A stretch of 40,806 nt of DNA from Tessaracoccus bendigoensis DSM 12906 (GTDB taxonomy: Bacteria > Actinomycetota > Actinomycetes > Propionibacteriales > Propionibacteriaceae), in assembly GCF_900141915.1 (NCBI RefSeq), contig NZ_FQZG01000034.1, forward strand, positions 1 through 40,806, written 5' to 3'. A program made the translations under genes and the position numbers. Position 1 is the first letter of the stretch. Each line of letters opens with the position of its first letter. This document shows positions 32,603-40,806 of this stretch, piece by piece. The notes below the pieces were generated by a model. It searched no databases, was not told the DNA's origin, and worked only from the letters and a program-made list of their open reading frames with translations.

Positions 32603-33622
32603 ATGCTCATCGCACAGCGCCCCACCCTCTCCGAGGAGGTCGTCTCCGACCTCCGTTCCCGGTTCATCATCGAACCGCTGGAGCCTGGGTTCGGATACAC
32701 GCTCGGCAACTCGCTGCGTCGCACCCTGCTCTCGTCCATTCCGGGCGCGGCGGCGACCAGCATCAAGATCGAAGGCAACCAGCACGAGTTCTCCACCCTG
32801 GAGGGCGTCGTTGAGGACGTCACCGAGATCATCCTCAACCTCAAGGGCCTCGTGCTCTCGTCCGAGGAGGACGAGCCCGTCGTCATGTACCTGCGCAAGG
32901 CAGGTGTCGGCGCGGTCACCGCGGGCGACATCCAGCCTCCGGCAGGTGTGGAGATCCACAACCCGGAACTGCACATCGCCACGCTCAACGACAACGGCAA
33001 GCTCGAGATGGAACTGGTGGTGGAGCGCGGGCGTGGCTACGTGTCCAGCGTCCAGAACAAGAATCCTGATGCTGAGATCGGCCGTATCCCGGTCGACTCG
33101 ATCTACTCGCCGGTTCTGAAGGTCACCTACAAGGTCGAGGCCACCCGTGTCGCGCAGCGCACGGACTTCGATCGGTTGATCATCGATGTCGAGACCAAGC
33201 CTTCGATCCTGCCGCGGGACGCTGTCGCCTCCGCCGGCCGTACGCTCGTCGAGCTCTTCGGGCTCGCCCGCGAACTCAACGTCGACGCCGAAGGCATCGA
33301 GATCGGTCCGTCCCCTGTGGACGAGCAGATCGCCGAATCGCTGAGCCTTCCTGTTGAGGATCTCGAGCTGTCGGTCCGCTCCTACAACTGCCTGAAGCGC
33401 GAGGGGATCCACACCGTTGGTGAGCTCGTCGCCCGCAGCGAAGAGGATCTGCTCGACATCCGCAACTTCGGCTCCAAGTCGATCGACGAGGTCAAGGAGA
33501 CCCTCGCCGGTCTGGGCCTCGCGCTGCGTGACTCGCACCCGGGCTTCGACCCGATGCAGGCGATCGAGCGTTACGACGAGGAATCGGAAGACGGCGATTT
33601 CGCCGAGACCGAGCAGTACTGA
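32603..33622 (+). CDS. rpoA: DNA-directed RNA polymerase subunit alpha
   Basis: A 339-residue alpha subunit, with the N-terminal dimerisation domain ([39 protein letters not shown]) and the C-terminal DNA- and activator-binding domain ([45 protein letters not shown]). It ends in an acidic tail ([15 protein letters not shown]). It starts 112 nt after rpsD, beyond a hairpin, and is followed by rplQ after 38 nt. Confidence 0.98.
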   Translation: MLIAQRPTLSEEVVSDLRSRFIIEPLEPGFGYTLGNSLRRTLLSSIPGAAATSIKIEGNQHEFSTLEGVVEDVTEIILNLKGLVLSSEEDEPVVMYLRKAGVGAVTAGDIQPPAGVEIHNPELHIATLNDNGKLEMELVVERGRGYVSSVQNKNPDAEIGRIPVDSIYSPVLKVTYKVEATRVAQRTDFDRLIIDVETKPSILPRDAVASAGRTLVELFGLARELNVDAEGIEIGPSPVDEQIAESLSLPVEDLELSVRSYNCLKREGIHTVGELVARSEEDLLDIRNFGSKSIDEVKETLAGLGLALRDSHPGFDPMQAIERYDEESEDGDFAETEQY

Positions 33623-33660
33623 CCGCACCTAGCACTTAGACACTCACGGAGAACAAACCA

Positions 33661-34209
33661 ATGCCCAAGCCAACCAAGGGCGCCCGCCTGGGCGGCAGCC
33701 CCACCCACGAGCGCATGATCCTGCGCAACCTGACCAGCCAGCTCATCGAGCATGGCCGGATCACCACCACCGAGACGAAGGCCCGTCGCGTGCAGCCCTT
33801 CGCCGAGAAGGTCCTCACCAAGGCCAAGCGCGGCGACCTACACTCGCGTCGCCTGGTGCTCGCAACCCTGTTCGAGAAGAAGCAGGAGCTCGGCGTGCCG
33901 GTCAAGGCCAGCGACAAGCTGGTCAAGAAGCTGTTTGACGAGATCGCTCCGTCGCTCGAAGGCCGTGAAGGTGGCTACACCCGCATCACGAAGATCGGTC
34001 CCCGCAAGGGTGACAACGCTCCGATGGCCGTGATCGAGATCCTCACCGAGCAGGTCGCACCGAAGGCAAAGCCAGCCAGGGCGGCCGCCCCGGTCGAGGA
34101 AGCCCCGGTTGAGGAAGCTCCAGTTGAGGAGGAAGCCCCGGCTGAGGTCGTGGCTGACGCGGAGGACGCCGAAGTCGTGGAAGAGGCCGTGGCCTCAGAA
34201 GCCAAGTAG
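33661..34209 (+). CDS. rplQ: 50S ribosomal protein L17 with acidic tail
   Basis: A 182-residue L17. The core (residues 1 to about 130) has [40 protein letters not shown] and [24 protein letters not shown]. The last 50 or so residues are an Ala/Glu/Val/Pro tail with a repeated VEEAP unit, which makes the protein longer than E. coli L17 (127). Similar tails are common in actinobacterial L17. It ends the alpha operon with a strong terminator; truA, often next in actinobacteria, is absent. Confidence 0.96.
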   Translation: MPKPTKGARLGGSPTHERMILRNLTSQLIEHGRITTTETKARRVQPFAEKVLTKAKRGDLHSRRLVLATLFEKKQELGVPVKASDKLVKKLFDEIAPSLEGREGGYTRITKIGPRKGDNAPMAVIEILTEQVAPKAKPARAAAPVEEAPVEEAPVEEEAPAEVVADAEDAEVVEEAVASEAK

Positions 34210-34223
34210 AACGCAGCGTCTGC

Positions 34224-34253
34224 AAAAGAGGGGTCCGAACGGGCCCCTCTTTT
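34224..34253 (+). terminator. Intrinsic terminator after rplQ
   Basis: AAAAGAGGGGTCC (34224-34236), loop GAAC, and GGGCCCCTCTTTT (34241-34253), a 13-bp stem with one G-T wobble ending in a T-run. It starts 15 nt after the rplQ stop. Confidence 0.92.
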
Positions 34254-34283
34254 CGCGTCCCCCACCCGAACCAAGCCCGCATG

Positions 34284-34312
34284 CTGATGGGGAGAGTACG
34301 GTTCGGTAAGTT
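34284..34312 (+). promoter_or_regulatory. Possible promoter of the PF04392 ABC importer genes
   Basis: CTGATG (34284-34289), a 17-nt spacer and TAAGTT (34307-34312), which runs into a TGTG-T-CACA palindrome (34312-34320) that could bind a regulator. Weak on its own, but placed correctly after the rplQ terminator. Confidence 0.3.
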
Positions 34313-34334
34313 GTGTCACACCGAGGAGAAGAAG

Positions 34335-35333
34335 GTGGCTCCACCCATGTTGCGTCGAACCTTGACCGGGGCAGCGCTTGCTGCCGTGCTGCTGACGGCC
34401 GCCTGCGGGCAGACCCCTGAACCGTCGGTGGAGTCGGCCGACGCCAAGGCGCACGTCAAGATCGGTGTGGTCACGATCGTGACACATCCATCGCTTGATG
34501 CCCTGTACGACGGTCTGGTGGCCGGTCTGGCAGAGAACGGCTATGACGAGGGTCAGAACCTCACGATCGAGCTTCAGAACCCGCAGAATGATCTGGCCAC
34601 GTTGTCGAACATCGTCAACACCTATTCGGCCTCCGACAACGACCTGTTCGTCGCCATCGCGACGCCCCCGGCCCAGGCGCTCGCCCAGGTGGTACAGGAT
34701 CGGCCCGTCATCTTCGCTTCGGTCACCGATCCTGTGGCGGCGGGTCTCGTCGACTCGATGGAGGTGCCAGGCGGAAACGTGACCGGCACCAGTGACCAGT
34801 TGCCGACCGATGAACAGCTGAAGCTGATCCTCGATATCGACCCCAGCGTCGAGAGCGTCGGAATCGTCTACTCGGCGGCCGAGGTCAACGCGCAGGTCCA
34901 GGCGGAAGCCGCTGTGGAGGCAGGCCGGGAACTGGGCATCGACGTCAAGACCGCAACCGTCACCAACTCATCCGAGGTGCAACAGGCCGCGGAGTCACTC
35001 GATGTAGATGCCTATTTCGCCTTGGTGGACAACACGGTGGTCTCCGCCATCGAGTCGATGGTCCAGGTTGCGGAGGAGCGCCAACGGTTGCTTGTCACCT
35101 CGGACGCCGACTCCGTGGCCCGGGGCGCAGCTGCGGCGCTTGCCACCGACTACGAGGCGCAGGGCAGGCAGACCGCCGGCATCGTCTCCCGCATCCTGGG
35201 AGGTGCGGACCCGGCAACGACTCCCGTCGAACTCCAGAAGGAACTCGAGATCGCGATCAACCAGGAGGCCGCAGAGCGTATGGGCGTTACCATCCCTGAA
35301 GACGTTGTCAAGCGGGCAGCGACCACAAGCTGA
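34335..35333 (+). CDS. ABC importer substrate-binding lipoprotein (PF04392/TrpX-like), copy 1
   Basis: A 332-residue lipoprotein. GTG 34335 lies 6 nt after AGGAG; the signal peptide (MLRRTLTGAALAAVLLTAAC) ends in a lipobox with Cys24. The mature protein matches the COG2984/PF04392 binding-protein family: IGVVTIVTHPSLDALYDGL, TYSASDNDLFVAIATPPAQAL, FASVTDPVAAGLV, GIVYSAAEVNAQ and TNSSEVQQAAESLDVDAYFALVDNTVVSAIES. Known relatives bind tryptophan, tyrosine or other hydrophobic amino acids; the ligand here is unknown. It is a close paralogue of the next gene. The stretch ALVDNTVVSA differs from the PTDNTVVSA of copy 2, suggesting different ligand contacts. Confidence 0.87.
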   Translation: MAPPMLRRTLTGAALAAVLLTAACGQTPEPSVESADAKAHVKIGVVTIVTHPSLDALYDGLVAGLAENGYDEGQNLTIELQNPQNDLATLSNIVNTYSASDNDLFVAIATPPAQALAQVVQDRPVIFASVTDPVAAGLVDSMEVPGGNVTGTSDQLPTDEQLKLILDIDPSVESVGIVYSAAEVNAQVQAEAAVEAGRELGIDVKTATVTNSSEVQQAAESLDVDAYFALVDNTVVSAIESMVQVAEERQRLLVTSDADSVARGAAAALATDYEAQGRQTAGIVSRILGGADPATTPVELQKELEIAINQEAAERMGVTIPEDVVKRAATTS

Positions 35334-35406
35334 GCGGTGGACGGAGGCGTGGGGAACCTCCTGAGAACCTATCCTGTCAACCGCACAGCCCTGCACAAGG
35401 AGAATC

Positions 35407-36384
35407 ATGAACCTCAAGGCCGTTGCCGCCCTCGGCATCCTCGCCGCCGTCTCGTTGACCGCCTGTGGTGGCGTCGATGCCGGCTCGTCCCCCTCCGCCG
35501 AAGCCCCGAAGGAGGCATACAAGATCGGCATCGCGCAGATCGCGACGCACCCCGCCCTGGACGCCGTTGCCGCAGGGTTCAAGGCGGCCTTTGCCGAGTC
35601 GGACTATGAAGTCACCTTCGACGAGGAGAACGCGCAGGGGGACCAGTCGACGCTGACGAACATCGCCTCCACGTTCGCGTCGTCCGACAATGACGGCTTC
35701 CTGGCGATCGCCACGCCCACCGCCCAGTCTCTGGCCAACGCCATCACCGACCGGCCGATCGTCTTCGCTGCTGTAACCGACCCGGTCGCCGCTGGCCTCG
35801 TCAACGACTGGGAAACGCCGGACGCGAACCTCACCGGAGTCTCCGATCTCAACCCGATGAAGGAGCAGCTCGAGCTGATCAAGGAGGCGCTGCCGGATGT
35901 GGCGACTGTCGGCATCATCTACTCCTCGGGTGAGGTCAATTCCGAGGTGCAGGTCACCGAGGCCGAGGCTGCCGCAAGCGAACTCGGGCTGGAGATCAAG
36001 AAGGCCACCGTCACCAACTCCTCCGAGGTGCAGCAGACGGCGGATTCCCTCGATGTGGACGCCTTCCTAGTGCCGACCGATAACACCGTGGTCTCCGCGG
36101 CGGAGTCGGTCATCCAGATCGGTGAGCAGAAGCAGATCCCGGTGTTCGCCTCAGACGAGGCCACCATCGAACGCGGTGCAGCCGCAGGCCTTTCGGTCAA
36201 CTACACGCAGCAGGGCAGGGACGCGGCCGCGATCATGATCAAGCTGTTGGAAGGCGCCAATGCGGCCGACATCCCCGTCGAGACGCAGAAGGAGTTTGAT
36301 CTGTTCGTGAACCCGGAAATGGGTGCCAAGCAGGGAATCGAACTGCCGGAGTCGATCATCTCGCGCGCCACGAAGCAGTTCTGA
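35407..36384 (+). CDS. ABC importer substrate-binding lipoprotein (PF04392/TrpX-like), copy 2
   Basis: A 325-residue lipoprotein with a short signal peptide and lipobox SLTAC (Cys20). It shares with copy 1 the blocks IGIAQIATHPALDAVAAGF, TFASSDNDGFLAIATPTAQSL, FAAVTDPVAAGLV, GIIYSSGEVNSEVQV and TNSSEVQQTADSLDVDAFLVPTDNTVVSAAES. Copy 2 keeps the family-typical PTDNTVVSA. AAGGAG precedes ATG 35407. A GGAGG-CCTCC stem and a TATCCT box in the 73-nt gap hint at separate control. The permease follows 4 nt after its stop, so copy 2 is probably the main partner of the transporter. Confidence 0.87.
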   Translation: MNLKAVAALGILAAVSLTACGGVDAGSSPSAEAPKEAYKIGIAQIATHPALDAVAAGFKAAFAESDYEVTFDEENAQGDQSTLTNIASTFASSDNDGFLAIATPTAQSLANAITDRPIVFAAVTDPVAAGLVNDWETPDANLTGVSDLNPMKEQLELIKEALPDVATVGIIYSSGEVNSEVQVTEAEAAASELGLEIKKATVTNSSEVQQTADSLDVDAFLVPTDNTVVSAAESVIQIGEQKQIPVFASDEATIERGAAAGLSVNYTQQGRDAAAIMIKLLEGANAADIPVETQKEFDLFVNPEMGAKQGIELPESIISRATKQF

Positions 36385-36388
36385 TCCC

Positions 36389-37291
36389 GTGATCGTCGCC
36401 GTGGAGCTGGGACTCCTATACGCCGTCATGGCGTTGGGGGTCTACCTGACCTACCGCGTGCTGGACTTCCCCGACCTGACCGTCGACGGATCGTTCACCA
36501 CGGGCGCTGCCACATGCGCCATGATGATCGTCGGTGGGCTGCCGGTGCCGCTGGCGATGATCGGCGGCGTGGTCGCAGGGATGCTCGCGGGCGCCGTCAC
36601 CGGTCTGCTGCACGTCTGGGGCAACATCAATGCGTTGCTCGCTGGCATCCTCACCCAGATTGCGCTGTACTCGATCAACCTGAGGATCATGGGGAACAAG
36701 GCCAACATCCCCCTCCTGCGGACCGAGACGGCCTTCTCCTGGCTCAAGGACCACGACCTGATGCGCACCTGGGTGTCCGTGGCGATCTTCGCCGTGGTCG
36801 TTTTGGTGGTGGGTCTGTTGCTGTACCTGTTCCTCGGCACCAGCTACGGGGTCGCTCTCCGTGCCACCGGGGACAACGAGTTGATGGCCCGTTCGCAGGG
36901 CATCAACACCGGCGTCACGAAGATCGTCGGACTGATGATCTCCAACGGCATGGTCGGTCTCTGCGGCGCCCTGATCGTGCAGTACCAGGGTTTCGCTGAC
37001 ATCTCGATGGGCATCGGCATCATCGTCGCCGGGTTGGCATCGGTGATCGTCGGCCAGGCCATCTTCGGCATGACATCGGTGTGGCAGGCCATCCTCGCCG
37101 CGGTTCTCGGATCCATCATCTACCGCGGAGTGATCCAGGCCGCCCTGATGGTCGGGCTCAACCCCAACGACATGAAGTTGATCTCGGCAGTACTCGTGGT
37201 GGCAGCCCTGGTGCTGCCACAATGGGGCCCGTTCAAGAGGCTCCGGATCCGGCGCAGGACGGCCCAGGCCGTCGCGGAAGGCGGCAAGTGA
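36389..37291 (+). CDS. ABC importer permease (LivH/branched-chain type, TrpY-like)
   Basis: A 300-residue polytopic membrane protein with about eight hydrophobic segments, of the BPD_transp_2 family (LYAVMALGVYLTYRVLDFPDLTVDGSF, ALLAGILTQIALYSINLRIMG, GVALRATGDNELMARSQGIN, GLASVIVGQAIFG). The GDNxxMARSQGIN segment is the cytoplasmic coupling loop for the ATPase. GTG 36389 is 4 nt after the copy-2 stop; in-frame codons upstream lie inside that gene. The stop overlaps the ATPase start (TGATG). Confidence 0.9.
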   Translation: MIVAVELGLLYAVMALGVYLTYRVLDFPDLTVDGSFTTGAATCAMMIVGGLPVPLAMIGGVVAGMLAGAVTGLLHVWGNINALLAGILTQIALYSINLRIMGNKANIPLLRTETAFSWLKDHDLMRTWVSVAIFAVVVLVVGLLLYLFLGTSYGVALRATGDNELMARSQGINTGVTKIVGLMISNGMVGLCGALIVQYQGFADISMGIGIIVAGLASVIVGQAIFGMTSVWQAILAAVLGSIIYRGVIQAALMVGLNPNDMKLISAVLVVAALVLPQWGPFKRLRIRRRTAQAVAEGGK

Positions 37292-38082
37292 TGCTCAAGC
37301 TGGATCGCGTGACCAAACGCTTCTTCCCCGGAACCATCAACGAGCGGATCGCCTTGGATGAGGTGTCGCTCACGTTGAACGAGGGCGACTTCGTCACGGT
37401 GATCGGTTCCAACGGTGCGGGCAAGTCGACGATGCTCAACGTCATCTCCGGTCGATACCCGACCGACGGCGGCAAGGTGGTCATCGACGGCCGCGACGTC
37501 ACCAAGGCCCCCGAACACAAACGGGCGACGTGGGTCGCCCGCGTCTTCCAGGATCCGATGGCGGGTACTTCGCCGCACCTGACCATCGAGGAGAACCTGG
37601 CGATCGCGTTTCGACGGGGACAGGGTCGGGGCCTCGGGATGGCAGTTACACGGAGCGGCCGCGAGGTGTATCGCAAGGCTCTCCGAACGCTGGAGCTCGG
37701 GCTCGAGGACCGCCTCCAGATGAGGGTCGGGATGCTGTCCGGCGGGCAACGGCAGGCTCTGAGCCTGTTGATGGCGACGTACGCGAAGCCGTCCATCCTG
37801 CTGCTCGATGAGCACACCGCCGCGCTCGACCCGTCACGGGCCGAACTGATCACCCGGTTGACCGGCGAAGCGGTGGCGAGGAACCACCTGACGGCGCTGA
37901 TGGTTACCCACAACATGCATCAGGCAATCGAGTTGGGCAACCGCCTGATCATGATGCACGAGGGACGCATCGTGCTCGAGGTCGACGAGGAGGCGAAGAA
38001 GTCGATCACCGCAGACCAGTTGCTCCAGGAGTTCTCGAAGATCAAGGGAGCGAGCCTCTCCGATCGCACGCTGCTCGACTGA
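37291..38082 (+). CDS. ABC importer ATPase (TrpZ-like)
   Basis: A 263-residue ABC ATPase energising the preceding permease. Walker A is GSNGAGKSTML, Q-loop VFQDPMAGTSPHLTIEENLAIA, signature LSGGQRQALSLLMA, Walker B ILLLDEHTAALDP and H-loop VTHN. The H in DEHTAALDP, where most ABC proteins have P, is typical of this importer class. ATG 37291 overlaps the permease stop by one base. With the two binding proteins it completes an importer of the TrpXYZ type, probably for an amino acid or related small molecule. Confidence 0.9.
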   Translation: MLKLDRVTKRFFPGTINERIALDEVSLTLNEGDFVTVIGSNGAGKSTMLNVISGRYPTDGGKVVIDGRDVTKAPEHKRATWVARVFQDPMAGTSPHLTIEENLAIAFRRGQGRGLGMAVTRSGREVYRKALRTLELGLEDRLQMRVGMLSGGQRQALSLLMATYAKPSILLLDEHTAALDPSRAELITRLTGEAVARNHLTALMVTHNMHQAIELGNRLIMMHEGRIVLEVDEEAKKSITADQLLQEFSKIKGASLSDRTLLD

Positions 38083-38100
38083 CCCGGGCACCGGCCCGGG
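38083..38100 (+). terminator. Short hairpin after the PF04392 importer genes
   Basis: CCCGGGC (38083-38089), loop ACCG, GCCCGGG (38094-38100), directly after the ATPase stop codon. The 7-bp GC stem has no T-run; it may act as a terminator ahead of the LacI-family gene. Confidence 0.45.
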
Positions 38101-38157
38101 CGCCGCTCGGCAGTGCCCCGGGTCGGCGCTATGCTCTGCGGTGGAGGTGGGTGGAAG

Positions 38158-39180
38158 GTGACCGAGAACCCGACCCCCGAGCGGCCCAACATCCGGCATG
38201 TGGCGTCGCTGGCCGGGGTCTCACACATGACGGTTTCGCGCGTCCTCAACAACCACCCCAACATCAAGCCCGATACTCGACAGCGGGTCCTCGCGGTGAT
38301 CGAGGAACTCAACTTCCGCCCCAACAGCGCCGCGCGGGCACTCGCGACCCAGCGCAACCGCCGTATCGGAGTGCTCGTCGAAGCCTCATCGGCCTACGGC
38401 CCGAGCACCACGCTGCGGGGAATCGAACTGGCTGCCGGCCTCGCAGACTATTCGGTGACTTCGGTCAGTCTCCACTCGGAGCGGAACGGCGACACGCAGG
38501 CCGCGGTCGATCAGTTGACGGGCCAGGGCATAGACGCGCTCTGCATCATCGCGCCGAGATCTTCTTCCCTGTCTGCGCTGCGGGAGTTGAACCCGGGGGT
38601 GCCGGTGCTCGCCATCAAGGCCGACAACGATGCAAACTTCCTCACGACGTCGCTGGATCAGCAGCAGGGTGCCATGCTGGCCGTCGACCACCTGGCCGAA
38701 TTGGGGCACCGCGACATCCTTCATCTCTCGGGCCCACTCGACTGGCTCGATGCCAGGGCCCGGGAACGTGCGTTCCACACCCGTAGCCGGGATTGGAAGC
38801 TCCGGGAGCGGCCCATCGTGGTGGGGGATTGGTCCGCGGACTTCGCGTACGACTATGCGATTTCTCTCAAACGCCGCCCCGATTTCACGGCCATCTTCTC
38901 GGCCAACGATGAGATGGCCCTTGGCCTGGTTCACGGCTTCGCGAGCCGCGGTATCGGCGTCCCGGAAGAGGTCAGCATCGTCGGCTTCGACGATGTGCCG
39001 CTTGCGGCCCACTTCCTTCCTCCCCTGACGACAGTGCGTCAGGATCTCCGTCAGCTCGGGTCAAAAGTGGTTGGTGCGCTGATCTCCGCGGCCGAGGGGC
39101 GCGAGGTGCCAAAGCGTACGAAGCTGCCGGTGGAGCTGGTGGTTCGGGAGTCGACGGCGGCACCGAGGCGAACCTCATGA
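38158..39180 (+). CDS. LacI-family transcriptional regulator
   Basis: A 340-residue repressor. The N-terminal helix-turn-helix with hinge helix is IRHVASLAGVSHMTVSRVLNN, then NFRPNSAARALATQR. The rest is a periplasmic-binding-protein-like sugar-sensing domain (DHLAELGHRDILHLSGP, TAIFSANDEMALGLVHGFASRGI, VSIVGFDDVPLAAHFLPPLTTVRQD). GTG 38158 is chosen; GGAGG lies about 10 nt upstream. An in-frame ATG at 38131 overlaps a TATGCT that may be the -10 box. The stop overlaps the start of the sugar ABC ATPase by 4 nt (ATGA), so it probably controls that transporter in response to its sugar. Confidence 0.93.
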   Translation: MTENPTPERPNIRHVASLAGVSHMTVSRVLNNHPNIKPDTRQRVLAVIEELNFRPNSAARALATQRNRRIGVLVEASSAYGPSTTLRGIELAAGLADYSVTSVSLHSERNGDTQAAVDQLTGQGIDALCIIAPRSSSLSALRELNPGVPVLAIKADNDANFLTTSLDQQQGAMLAVDHLAELGHRDILHLSGPLDWLDARARERAFHTRSRDWKLRERPIVVGDWSADFAYDYAISLKRRPDFTAIFSANDEMALGLVHGFASRGIGVPEEVSIVGFDDVPLAAHFLPPLTTVRQDLRQLGSKVVGALISAAEGREVPKRTKLPVELVVRESTAAPRRTS

Positions 39181-40709
39181 CGGCAGAGCCGCTGCTGGAG
39201 TTACGTGAGGTGACGGTCACGTTCCCCAACGTGGTTGCGCTCGACGGGGTCAGCCTGCGGCTCTATCCGGGCGAGGTACACGCGCTGATGGGGGAGAACG
39301 GTGCGGGCAAGTCAACCGTGATCAAGGTCCTCAACGGCGTCTGCCCCGTCGATGCGGGCGAGGTGCTACTTGATGGCGAGGCGATCAGCATCGCCAGCCC
39401 GGCGGCCAGCCGCGCCTACGGCATCGGGACGGCCTTTCAGGACATCCACCTCGGGCCCAAGATGACGGTCGTCGAGAACGTCATGCTCGGCCACGAGGCG
39501 CGTGGCCTCCTTGGCATCAACTGGCGGGCCACGAAGGCCCGTGCCGCAGAGGTGCTGGGGGACCTCGGGCTGGACGACCTGAACCTGTCTGCACGTCTCG
39601 GAGAACTCCCTCCGGCGGTCCAACAGCTTGTGGCGATCGCAAGGGCCATGGTCAGTCGACCACGGGTCCTGCTGCTCGACGAGCCCACCTCCAGCCTCGA
39701 ACCGCAAGAGGTGCAGCGGCTGTTTCAGATCATCCGGGCACTGAAGGGTCGAGGGGTCGCGATCGTATTCGTCTCGCACTTCCTGGAGCAGGTCTACGCG
39801 ATCAGCGACCGGATGACGGTGCTACGGGACGGTCGGGTGAAGGGTGAGTTCAAGACAAGGGAGATCGACCGCGTTGAACTGATCTCCAAGATGCTCGGCG
39901 GCGACATCGAAGGGCTTCGCCAGATCGGCTCAGAGCGGCGCGCGCATCACCAGGAGCCCGAGGGGGAGCCGGTGTTGGAGGCGCGAGGCATCGCGCAGGA
40001 CGGCGTCGTCGAACCGACTGACCTTGCGCTCTACCGAGGGGAGATCGTCGGCTTCGCAGGGCTGCGGGGCTCAGGACGCACCGAGTTGGCTGCCCTGATC
40101 TCCGGGATTTCGAAGCCTGATGCGGGGGAGATCAGCATCGACGGTGTGCGGGTCCGCCTCTCCGGGCCCGGGGATGCCCTGGCACACAGGGTGGTGGCTT
40201 CGACCGAGCAGAGGGCGGAACTCGGCATCGTCGGTGACCTGTCCGTGGCCGACAACATCGTGATCGGGTTGCAGGCGCTGAGGGGCTGGCGTCATCCGGT
40301 TTCGAAGCGGGAGCGCGACGAACTGGTCACGTGGTCGATTGAGAACTTCGGAATCGGTGCGGTGCCCGTGGATCTGCCTGCCAGGTTCCTATCTGGTGGG
40401 GCGCAGCAGAAGGTCATGCTGGCCAGGCTGTTCGCGACCCGGCCGTTGGTGATGATCCTCGACGAGCCGACCCGTGGCATCGACATCGCGTCGAAGGTGG
40501 ACCTGCAGGCGAAGATCGCGAAGCTGGTCGACCGGGGCATGGCGATCGTGTTCATCTCCTCGGAGTTCAGCGAGGTGGTCAGGATGAGCGACCGGATCGT
40601 GGTGCTCAAGGACCGCAGCAAGATCGGTGAGTTGAGCAACGGTCCCGGGGTGAGCGTGGACACGCTCGTGGAGATGATCGCGGCCCACGGCGTCGAGGAC
40701 GACGACTGA
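39177..40709 (+). CDS. Sugar ABC importer ATPase with two ABC domains (RbsA/MglA/YtfR-like)
   Basis: A 510-residue CUT2-type ATPase. Domain 1 (residues about 5-240) has Walker A GENGAGKST and Walker B VLLLDEPTSSLEP, but its signature reads LPPAVQQLVAIARAM rather than LSGGQ. Domain 2 (about 260-505) has a degenerate Walker A, GLRGSGRTEL, lacking the GK, and a standard signature LSGGAQQKVMLAR with Walker B VMILDEPTRGID. This asymmetry is normal for the RbsA family: the intact P-loop of one half pairs with the intact signature of the other. It should power uptake of a monosaccharide with permease and binding protein encoded beyond the window. It overlaps the LacI-family gene. Confidence 0.93.
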   Translation: MTAEPLLELREVTVTFPNVVALDGVSLRLYPGEVHALMGENGAGKSTVIKVLNGVCPVDAGEVLLDGEAISIASPAASRAYGIGTAFQDIHLGPKMTVVENVMLGHEARGLLGINWRATKARAAEVLGDLGLDDLNLSARLGELPPAVQQLVAIARAMVSRPRVLLLDEPTSSLEPQEVQRLFQIIRALKGRGVAIVFVSHFLEQVYAISDRMTVLRDGRVKGEFKTREIDRVELISKMLGGDIEGLRQIGSERRAHHQEPEGEPVLEARGIAQDGVVEPTDLALYRGEIVGFAGLRGSGRTELAALISGISKPDAGEISIDGVRVRLSGPGDALAHRVVASTEQRAELGIVGDLSVADNIVIGLQALRGWRHPVSKRERDELVTWSIENFGIGAVPVDLPARFLSGGAQQKVMLARLFATRPLVMILDEPTRGIDIASKVDLQAKIAKLVDRGMAIVFISSEFSEVVRMSDRIVVLKDRSKIGELSNGPGVSVDTLVEMIAAHGVEDDD

Positions 40710-40739
40710 GCGGTCGCTCGTGCGCGCCGTCGAGGCCGG

Positions 40740-40806
40740 GGACCCCTTCCGAAAATCGGCCAGTGGTCGATTTTGCTCCGTCTGGGGTCGAGTATCGGCC
40801 ACTGCC
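40740..40806. repeat. Nested palindrome at the window end
   Basis: AAAATCG (40752-40758) and CGATTTT (40768-40774) form a 7-bp inverted repeat with 9-nt spacing. GACCCC (40741-40746) and GGGGTC (40784-40789) form an outer pair. ATCGGCCAGTGG and ATCGGCCACTGCC are near-repeats in the same stretch. It starts about 30 nt after the ATPase stop and is cut by the window edge. It may be a terminator or an intergenic repeat. Confidence 0.5.

Noticed and set aside
39177-40709. Sugar ATPase as a defective gene, because domain 1 lacks LSGGQ and domain 2 lacks the Walker A lysine
   Set aside because: This asymmetry is a known feature of RbsA/MglA-type proteins, which form complementary sites, so it is not a sign of decay.

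Overview
The window is high-GC bacterial DNA from an actinobacterium. The evidence is frequent GTG and TTG starts, ATGA or TGATG stop/start overlaps, the S10-spc-secY-alpha ribosomal gene order, a DUF1707 protein, and a ribosomal protein S3 with a basic tail. A fermentative member of the Propionibacteriales (Propionibacteriaceae-like) would fit, because pyruvate formate-lyase and its activase lie next to the ribosomal cluster. That placement is inference and the genus cannot be read from this DNA.

Left arm (1-12003). After a possible partial minus-strand gene and a palindromic repeat come a Nudix hydrolase, an MFS sugar/phosphate-porter-like transporter and a 2H (2'-5' RNA ligase-like) phosphoesterase on the plus strand. 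Next, on the minus strand, is a two-gene unit: a cNMP-binding/CBS/DUF294 nucleotidyltransferase-like regulator and a DnaQ-like exonuclease. Divergent from it is a GH2 beta-galactosidase, followed by pflB and pflA. A strong hairpin sits between pflB and pflA and probably lowers pflA expression.

Core (12004-34253). This holds the translation super-cluster. The S10 operon is rpsJ-rplC-rplD-rplW-rplB-rpsS-rplV-rpsC-rplP-rpmC-rpsQ and ends in a clear terminator. A 4.8-kb interruption follows: a small 4-TM PF04020 membrane protein on the minus strand, a large ABC ATPase/FtsX-permease fusion with an internally repeated extracytoplasmic domain, and a 744-nt intergenic region with two copies of a long palindromic repeat. 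The spc operon (rplN-rplX-rplE-rpsZ-rpsH-rplF-rplR-rpsE-rpmD-rplO) also ends in a hairpin. Then come secY-adk-map, a DUF1707 membrane protein, infA, rpmJ, and rpsM-rpsK-rpsD-rpoA-rplQ with a terminator. Several of these transcription units share a promoter-like layout (TTGG, about 17 nt, TAnnCT). The leaders of rpsJ and rpsM contain nested inverted repeats that could be regulatory RNA.

Right arm (34254-40806). Two tandem paralogous lipoprotein substrate-binding proteins, a LivH-type permease and an ATPase form a TrpXYZ-like (PF04392) ABC importer. A LacI-family regulator overlaps by 4 nt with an RbsA/MglA-type double-ATPase for sugar import. The window ends in another nested palindrome, before any sugar permease gene.

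No tRNA, rRNA, CRISPR array, insertion sequence or prophage was recognised. No clearly new multi-gene system is evident. The most unusual items are the repeat-bearing ABC/FtsX fusion, the duplicated palindromes at 22021-22234, the structured rpsM leader, and the duplicated binding proteins that differ at a likely ligand-contact motif.
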